From Flabesymbios commensalis (taxonomy: Eukaryota > Annelida > Polychaeta > Terebellida > Flabelligeridae): DNA of 64,000 nt. Shown here piece by piece: positions 62,201 to 64,000 of this stretch (positions are counted from its first letter, which is position 1; each line of letters begins with the position of its first letter). The stretch spans positions 35,353,520 through 35,417,519 of the forward strand of contig OZ024911.1 in assembly GCA_964017125.1 (NCBI GenBank), given 5' to 3'. Below the pieces are notes generated by a model. It did not search any database, had not been told where the DNA came from, and saw nothing but the letters and a program-made list of their open reading frames with translations. The position numbers and the translations under genes were made by a program.

Positions 62201-62587
62201 CTGCCTTGCTAGAGTGGCATAGTCAATCCTCGCGTTTTTTTTATTTTTGTTCATATATTAAAATAATAATTGCATGGCTTCCTGTCAAATATCACATTCA
62301 TATTAAAATATGCACTATACATTCCCGAGCCCTAATGACGACCAGCCTGCATATCTCGCTGGCTTACTCGTTCGGCCGAAATACTCAAAATATCTAGGCT
62401 CCTCAAGATAAAGAGTGGACTGACCTGTATCAGTAATGTTGAGACGTCTAATGTCAATGCTTTTAAAACCATGTGTTCCCCATGACGTATTAGACATCAT
62501 ATCAATTAACAACACATGTAAAGACAATACGCAAGTATCGTCTGCTATTTTAAGTGTACACGAAGAGCTATCGATGGAACACACCAT
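32610..62587 (-). CDS. Discoidin-like/IPT type I membrane receptor (3' 15 exons, 5' partial)
   Basis: Exons 5' to 3': 62587-62425, 55495-55424, 54389-54115, 44432-44261, 44033-43780, 43602-43446, 43317-43243, 41629-41370, 40783-40618, 40262-40118, 37212-37018, 36456-36336, 34721-34467, 34035-33862, 33302-32610. All phases match, giving 1058 residues from the first visible codon. Order: one partial and three fuller galactose-binding (discoidin)-like modules to about residue 531; three IPT/TIG domains (about 532-845), the last followed by a plexin-like GTLHTFHIGYLRY segment; a membrane span at about 850-875 (WVAIGGGIAGAVLLTLIIV); and a Ser/Tyr-rich tail of about 183 residues containing SDYLRPEI and DPVYAGHI. 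There is no kinase, Sema, PSI or plexin GAP domain in the visible part. Role inferred: cell-surface recognition or adhesion. The donor after 44261 (CAG/GTTTTT) is weak; the others are ordinary GT-AG. The start and signal peptide lie beyond the window. Confidence 0.85.
33657..33706. repeat. 50-bp hairpin in the last receptor intron
   Basis: ATCCACTACAAG is matched by CTTGTAGTGGAT, with a second inner stem GAATTGC/GCAATTC. Stem pairing is near complete. Confidence 0.7.
33862..40262 (-). CDS. Receptor IPT/TIG domains 1-3 (5 exons)
   Basis: IPT1 starts PIINTLWPTYGRASGGTYIT (exon 40262-40118) and runs into 37212-37018. IPT2 starts PSVDDIQPK and continues GGIRLTVNGTSLN (36456-36336) to CLSPDM in 34721-34467. 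IPT3 runs from YFPGDTITID into GEGVLEVG and NVTCGDLIVSNNQLTCLPP (34035-33862). 'P.I..I.P..G..SGGT.ITI.G..L' is the IPT signature; the CLPP ending and following segment are closest to plexins and MET-like receptors. IPT2 has lost the usual SGGT serine. Confidence 0.85.
35241..35324. mobile_element. Perfect 34-bp-arm hairpin element, copy 1
   Basis: Arms 35241-35274 and 35291-35324 are exact reverse complements (ATATCGTCGCCTCGGAGCTA ... TATCTG) around a 16-base loop. Close copy at 55932; diverged copy at 44479. No coding capacity and no clear target duplication. Confidence 0.85.
35360..35632 (-). mobile_element. tRNA-derived SINE in receptor intron
   Basis: On the minus strand the head reads GGTGGCACAATGGCTAGAGC (A box) and CGAGTTCAATCCC (B box), followed by about 170 bases of unrelated body. 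There is no acceptor-stem pairing, so it is not a tRNA gene. Both limits are approximate. Confidence 0.65.
36531..36897. mobile_element. piggyBac-type MITE with a duplicated hairpin core
   Basis: Starts TTAACCCATTAAGCGC; the other end is the decayed AAAGGGATAA. The inside holds two copies, about 120 bases apart, of a hairpin on GTGTCGCGGGAGCGAGACAC, each followed by AAAAATGTAAATT. The first half looks internally duplicated. Confidence 0.65.
37276..37416. mobile_element. 141-bp MITE with 36-bp inverted ends
   Basis: ATATGAATCAATTTTAGATA at one end is matched by the inverse TTTGATTCATAT-like end (TATCCAAACTTGATTCATAT). The arms continue through GGAATGTGTTGGA. It lies in a receptor intron. Confidence 0.75.
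37500..38820. other. Receptor intron, no gene recognised
   Basis: No coding exon. An inverted pair CATCTCTTTTCGCA (about 38649) and TGCGAAAAGAGGT (about 38773) frames 120 bases. Confidence 0.5.
38828..39065. repeat. GGCC hairpin repeats with CCCAGCAAGCACGAG end
   Basis: Starts ACCCAGCAAGCACGAGTAAT. Internal GGGGCCATCGTCTACGG, CTGGCCCGACGTTAGACC and CGTCTCGTGTTTGTTATTAT are related to 41012-41110, so it is probably two nested or adjacent members. Confidence 0.6.
39070..40110. other. Receptor intron, no gene recognised
   Basis: AT-rich with recurrent 'ATGGCNGCCATCTTG' type motifs (39763, 39937), seen widely in dispersed repeats. No exon. Confidence 0.45.
40618..43317 (-). CDS. Receptor module D: linker plus discoidin-like domain (3 exons)
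   Basis: Exons 43317-43243 (Cys linker ending YPEVNPNEG), 41629-41370 (CLNLVDNDPHSAWVI, then RIIKIKWGK) and 40783-40618 (TSDVVNVENGFKWHVIVIKS ... AVHEIDFYKTQ). Same exon plan and phases as module B: 75 versus 72, 260 versus 275, 166 versus 172 bases. Spans about residues 365-531. Confidence 0.78.
41012..41110. mobile_element. Hairpin MITE with CCCAGCAAACATGAG ends
   Basis: Starts CCCAGCAAACATGAGATTGG and ends CCAATGTCTCATGTTTGCCG, imperfect inverted ends of about 25 bases. This is the cleanest member of the GGGCC hairpin family in the window. Confidence 0.8.
41199..41243. repeat. (GA)n microsatellite
   Basis: An almost pure GA dinucleotide run of about 45 bases. Confidence 0.95.
42046..42360 (-). 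mobile_element. Two-headed tRNA-like SINE, copy 2, with target duplication
   Basis: Inverse copy of 19231-19545, better preserved. On the minus strand it starts GGGCGGGGGCCCTAGGGTAG and has TAGTGGTTAGCACC and GGGGTTCGGTTCCC in the first head. The second head is GTGACCGAGAGGTAGCG ... GGGCTCGAATTTCGG. The tail is (TTTCA)n. The flanks repeat ATTTACTCAGAA at 42034-42045 and 42361-42372. Confidence 0.9.
43446..44033 (-). CDS. Receptor module C: diverged discoidin-like domain (2 exons)
   Basis: Exons 44033-43780 and 43602-43446, about residues 228-364. Linker and core share one exon. The Trp of the 'DxDxxxAW' motif is absent. The strands LLHIHLNTYVEIIRIKLSI and LEFSIIEFQVSARQG keep the pattern. 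The most divergent of the modules. Confidence 0.7.
44261..55495 (-). CDS. Receptor module B: linker plus discoidin-like domain (3 exons)
   Basis: Exons 55495-55424 (Cys-containing linker ending YPPENG), 54389-54115 (core with CDNLLDQDAFTAWLI and a following SLSIQLPDG strand) and 44432-44261 (SDAVHYPSEGSKWFSV ... FISEIIIYG). The motif 'NLxDxDxxTAW' followed by an aliphatic strand is the mark of F5/8-type or related galactose-binding folds. Spans about residues 55-227. It contains the gene's largest visible intron, 9.7 kb. Confidence 0.75.
44479..44572. mobile_element. Hairpin element, diverged copy 3
   Basis: Arms ATATCGTCACCTTGGATATA ... GGGTGTATCTGCCACTT and their near-exact inverse. It shares outer CGTCACCT and inner TATCTGCCACT with the copies at 35241 and 55932, but the middle of both arms differs in step. 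Confidence 0.8.
45540..46300 (+). pseudogene. Fossil of a multi-copy element-like gene ('HEEADT' type)
   Basis: Open pieces carry GIGHLMQGTG-like and SGNAACSYY-like blocks (about 45600-45780), a VHFVGDRYEVR block (about 45930) and LSCEKHEEADTTFFAHMAYS (about 46195). These resemble a widespread uncharacterised metazoan family with 'DRYD' and 'HEEADT' motifs that occurs in many copies and looks mobile. I recognise the pattern from memory and cannot name its superfamily. The copy is broken in several places and lies in the large receptor intron. Confidence 0.5.
47108..49090. repeat. 375-418 bp satellite, about five units
   Basis: Units begin with GAGCATAGAAGGTCAAT-like sequence at 47108, 47526, 47903, 48316 and 48691. 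Each contains ACAAACATAATCATGGAAGA and ATTCAAAATGGCCGCCAATA. Spacings are 418, 377, 413 and 375. Units 2 and 4 are shorter, but by different losses. The last unit is the most diverged. Confidence 0.9.
49110..49367 (-). CDS. Candidate exon of a nested gene, RG-rich and acidic (uncertain)
   Basis: A strong acceptor (ACATTTTTACAG) precedes 49367. The following open frame reads LSFLSDDEVHINFARGRARR, then an RG-rich stretch (GQGRGQG) and an acidic Ser run (DDDMVDSSEDSST). No donor is evident at the 3' side. Together with the open frame at 52240-52430 it might be the N-terminal part of a transposase-like or nuclear protein inside the receptor intron. I do not recognise it. Confidence 0.3.
49383..49885 (-). 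mobile_element. 5S rRNA-derived SINE
   Basis: On the minus strand the head (about 49885-49765) matches 5S rRNA blocks: ACTGAAGTTAAGCAATGG (A-box region) and ATTGGATGGGTGACAGCCTGG (C-box region; compare GGATGGGTGACCGCCTGGG). About 350 bases of body with GAGCGCT...GCGCTATATAAG follow, and a (CATT)n tail at 49383-49410. The head lacks the full 5S fold, so this is a retroposon, not a 5S gene. Confidence 0.8.
49890..50870. other. Receptor intron, no gene recognised
   Basis: Contains C-rich patches (CCTCCCCCCTCCCCC near 50092) but no exon or recognised element. Confidence 0.5.
50874..50944. repeat. 30-bp-arm hairpin
   Basis: CTTGTACAAGTTACAATATA ... AAGCTTCT is followed after 11 bases by its inverse (AGAAGCTT ... 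AACTTGTACA), with about four mismatches. Confidence 0.75.
51098..51690. repeat. 163-bp satellite, about 3.6 units
   Basis: Units start with ATAGGCGCATAACAATCATA at about 51098, 51263, 51424 and 51588 and contain CTCCGGCCACTTC and GCAATACATTGACAGAG. Units differ by about 10-15 percent by eye. Confidence 0.9.
52240..52430 (-). CDS. Candidate exon, acidic N-terminus (uncertain)
   Basis: Open frame with MSRKAFKIGGIDDFERAIET followed by an acidic/Ser segment (DDETSDESSDSVSDSQ). GTCAGT inside the last codons could be a donor. Acidic N-termini of this kind occur in piggyBac-type transposases and in many nuclear proteins; no decisive motif is seen. Confidence 0.28.
52700..54110. other. Receptor intron, no gene recognised
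   Basis: AT-rich, no exon with matching phase, no recognised repeat. Confidence 0.5.
55568..55777. mobile_element. piggyBac-type MITE
   Basis: Starts TTAACCCTTCCACATG and ends GGTTGGAGGGTTAA, with TTAA at both borders; 210 bp. The inside has AAGTTGAGAATCGCGTTGGC, related to the hairpin core of the 36531 copy. Confidence 0.75.
55932..56010. mobile_element. Hairpin element, copy 2
   Basis: Nearly identical to 35241-35324: arms on CTCGGAGCTAAAGGATCCTA with one mismatch (CACCT versus CGCCT) and loop CCACTCTAACGCGTGT. Confidence 0.85.
56061..56160. repeat. 52-bp tandem duplication
   Basis: GTAAGTATAGGCACCTTAGG ... GTAAATTAGTAAAT occurs at 56061 and 56113. Confidence 0.85.
57290..58060 (+). pseudogene. 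LINE ORF2 fragment: reverse transcriptase start
   Basis: Fragments in several frames: LGSSSKSCDLNFIPKSVLKI (57650-57715), NPLQYAYRKDHSTKSALLKV (57917-57978) and DKGEVTALTKFDLS (58000-58044). These match the reverse-transcriptase region of CR1/L2/Rex-like LINEs just before the catalytic strand. Heavily decayed; it stops where the foldback element begins. Confidence 0.75.
58073..61306. mobile_element. 3.2-kb foldback element
   Basis: Outer ends TAGCATATTACACATTTC (58073) and GAAATGTGTAATATGCTA (ending 61306) are inverted. The left arm has two copies, and the right arm four, of a roughly 340-base subterminal unit containing AAAATAAACCCATTTGGAAT. Inside are 63-base minisatellite units that run inward from both sides. 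59061-59135 pairs perfectly with 59455-59527, leaving a loop of about 320 bases. There is no transposase. Confidence 0.85.
58925..59790. repeat. 63-bp minisatellite in inverted halves (foldback core)
   Basis: Unit: GATCTTGGCCACTGAAGAAG, TGATCACAGCCACTTTAAAA and GTTATCTCAGCCACTACAAA in a row. About eight units run forward to about 59430 and about five inverted from 59450. The frame read from 59281 back to 59084 gives a 21-residue protein repeat, a by-product. Confidence 0.85.
61310..62100. other. Receptor intron between foldback and LINE tail
   Basis: No exon or clear element, except a short (TG)n at 61849-61860. Confidence 0.4.
62130..62405 (+). pseudogene. LINE ORF2 C-terminal fragment, antisense to the receptor
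   Basis: Frames read IPEKDIAKLQRVQNCLARV, WLPVKYHIHIKICTIHSRAL and QPAYLAGLLVRPKYSKYL-like sequence, the conserved LINE tail ('KLQRVQN.AAR ... LHWLPV..RI.FKI ... YL..L'). It ends about 20 bases from the donor of receptor exon 62587-62425. It may be the other half of the copy at 57290. Confidence 0.75.
62425..62587 (-). CDS. Receptor exon: C-half of the first visible discoidin-like module
   Basis: Encodes 54 residues with SCTLKIADDTCVLSLHVLLI and FKSIDIRRLNI. This pattern (hydrophobic strand, then a closing strand before the linker) matches the exons at 44261 and 43446. Acceptor TTTCAG precedes 62587; donor GTCAGT follows 62425. The preceding half of the module lies beyond the window. Confidence 0.75.
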
Positions 62588-62644
62588 CTGAAATGTAAAA
62601 TATCGTAGAGCATTATAAATAGAGTTTTGCTCCGTAAATAATTA

Positions 62645-62870
<226 letters not shown>

Positions 62871-63079
62871 TATCCCTAGAACATCATTAGGGTGTGTGTA
62901 GAACTATGGCAGTAAAATACCTGATATGAGGGATGTGCAAAGTTACCATGGTTACCCTCGAGCCCAAATACTGTATTTTTTAAACCACCAGGTAATTCAA
63001 AACTCAATGGTTCTAAACATTGTGGATTCTATTTCCTTTTTATAACACACATAATGACACATTTTTAAAGTTTTTAAAA

Positions 63080-63810
63080 TATTTCAGAAAAAATAAATCA
63101 AGCCTTAACACGCTGAAAGTCAATTTTCTAAATTGAAGGTAGCTTTGTTCTCGGGATGAAACTTTTCTGTTTCCTATCAATTTGCATGGTTATGAACTTG
63201 CTAAGGTATGCTTACATAATTTGGTCCGTCGCTCATCTGATACCTCTATATCCCATTTAAAAAAAATTAACGTGTTGCATGAAGGAATTGTGAGGTCAAA
63301 TGTCCGGATAGGGGCCCTCACTAGTTACATTTTGTCGACCCTGTGTAAAACATAATCTTTATTTTTATAGTTATAATCAGCTTTAATACCATTCTTGCCA
63401 CATTTTGTCATTAAATACATTCCGGACAAAACATAGGTGAAGTTATGACATTTTTCAGAACACTTAAACCCACCCTTAGAGCGCTGAAAGTCAATATTTC
63501 CAAAAAATTCACAAAGTTCGTAGAATGTAATATTTCCGTTTGCTATACATGTTTATAATTATGAGCATGCTAATCTATGTTGTCTTTATTTAGTATATAT
63601 GTCATCTGGGTCCTCCTTATCAAGTTATAAAAACCTTATATTGCTGCATGAAAGTCAAACGAACGGATGGTATACTCTCTTAAGCTACATTTTCCCTCGT
63701 TGTTGTGGTTATTAACTGCGTTAATATCACTTTTCCCACATTTTGGGACGAAAGACATGTAAAGTTTTGATTTTTTTAAACCGACCATCAGAGCGCCGAA
63801 ATTCGATCGA
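63080..63810. repeat. Degenerate tandem repeat, about 310-360 bp period
   Basis: Related blocks around CACGCTGAAAGTCAAT (63108), AGAGCGCTGAAAGTCAAT (63477) and AGAGCGCCGAAATTC (63789), with shared following segments such as TTATGAACTTGCTAA / TTATGAGCATGCTAA. Strongly diverged. Confidence 0.6.
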
Positions 63811-64000
63811 TCGAGCACTGATCGAACGTGTTTTTAAGATTTTTTTCACTACCAGGAGGTATACACATCTGTCAGTAATGTGTTGTGGATTGTGTGGGAC
63901 CACATTCTGATATACTGAAATTGTGAGGAATATTTCAGGTTTTATAACTTGTGTCAAAAGCAGCAGATACACATCTGTCTCACTGATGGATTAGAACTAG

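Overview
This is a piece of an animal nuclear genome: AT-rich, intron-rich and crowded with interspersed repeats. The introns follow GT-AG rules, the LINEs are of CR1/Jockey type, and there are tRNA- and 5S-derived SINEs and piggyBac-type MITEs. The mix suggests a marine invertebrate; the sequence alone does not settle between a lophotrochozoan and an invertebrate deuterostome. A run of exactly 200 N at 30135-30334 marks an assembly gap.

Three host genes can be built exon by exon with matching splice phases. (1) 1763-6060 (+): a complete eight-exon Mu-class glutathione S-transferase of 222 residues. (2) 13733-18244 (+): a complete four-exon glycine-rich domain protein (GRDP/DUF1399 family) of 825 residues, with a Cys/Gly-rich C-terminus. 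(3) 62587-32610 (-): the last 15 exons (1058 residues, 5' end outside the window) of a type I membrane receptor. It carries serial discoidin-like modules, three plexin-type IPT/TIG domains, one membrane span and a tyrosine-containing tail of about 183 residues, with no kinase or plexin GAP domain.

Between and inside the genes, 6.1-13.7 kb is intergenic and holds a MITE inserted into a SINE and an 800-bp palindromic minisatellite. 18.3-21.6 kb holds SINEs and hairpin MITEs. 21.67-28.83 kb is a decayed LINE (ORF1 open, ORF2 broken) framed by 130-150 bp terminal inverted repeats with TA at both borders. 29.1-30.0 kb is a second LINE fragment with a degenerate 2A-like motif. 30.4-31.5 kb is a minisatellite next to the assembly gap.

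The receptor introns (33-62 kb) hold most of the remaining repeats. These include two satellites, a 5S rRNA-derived SINE, a two-headed tRNA SINE with a 12-bp target duplication, a hairpin family whose two arms covary between copies, and a 3.2-kb foldback element lying between two pieces of a LINE. The second LINE piece reaches to within about 20 bp of a receptor splice site.

The three genes show no shared pathway. The GST is a detoxification enzyme, the GRDP is a poorly understood conserved protein, and the receptor looks like a surface recognition or adhesion molecule.
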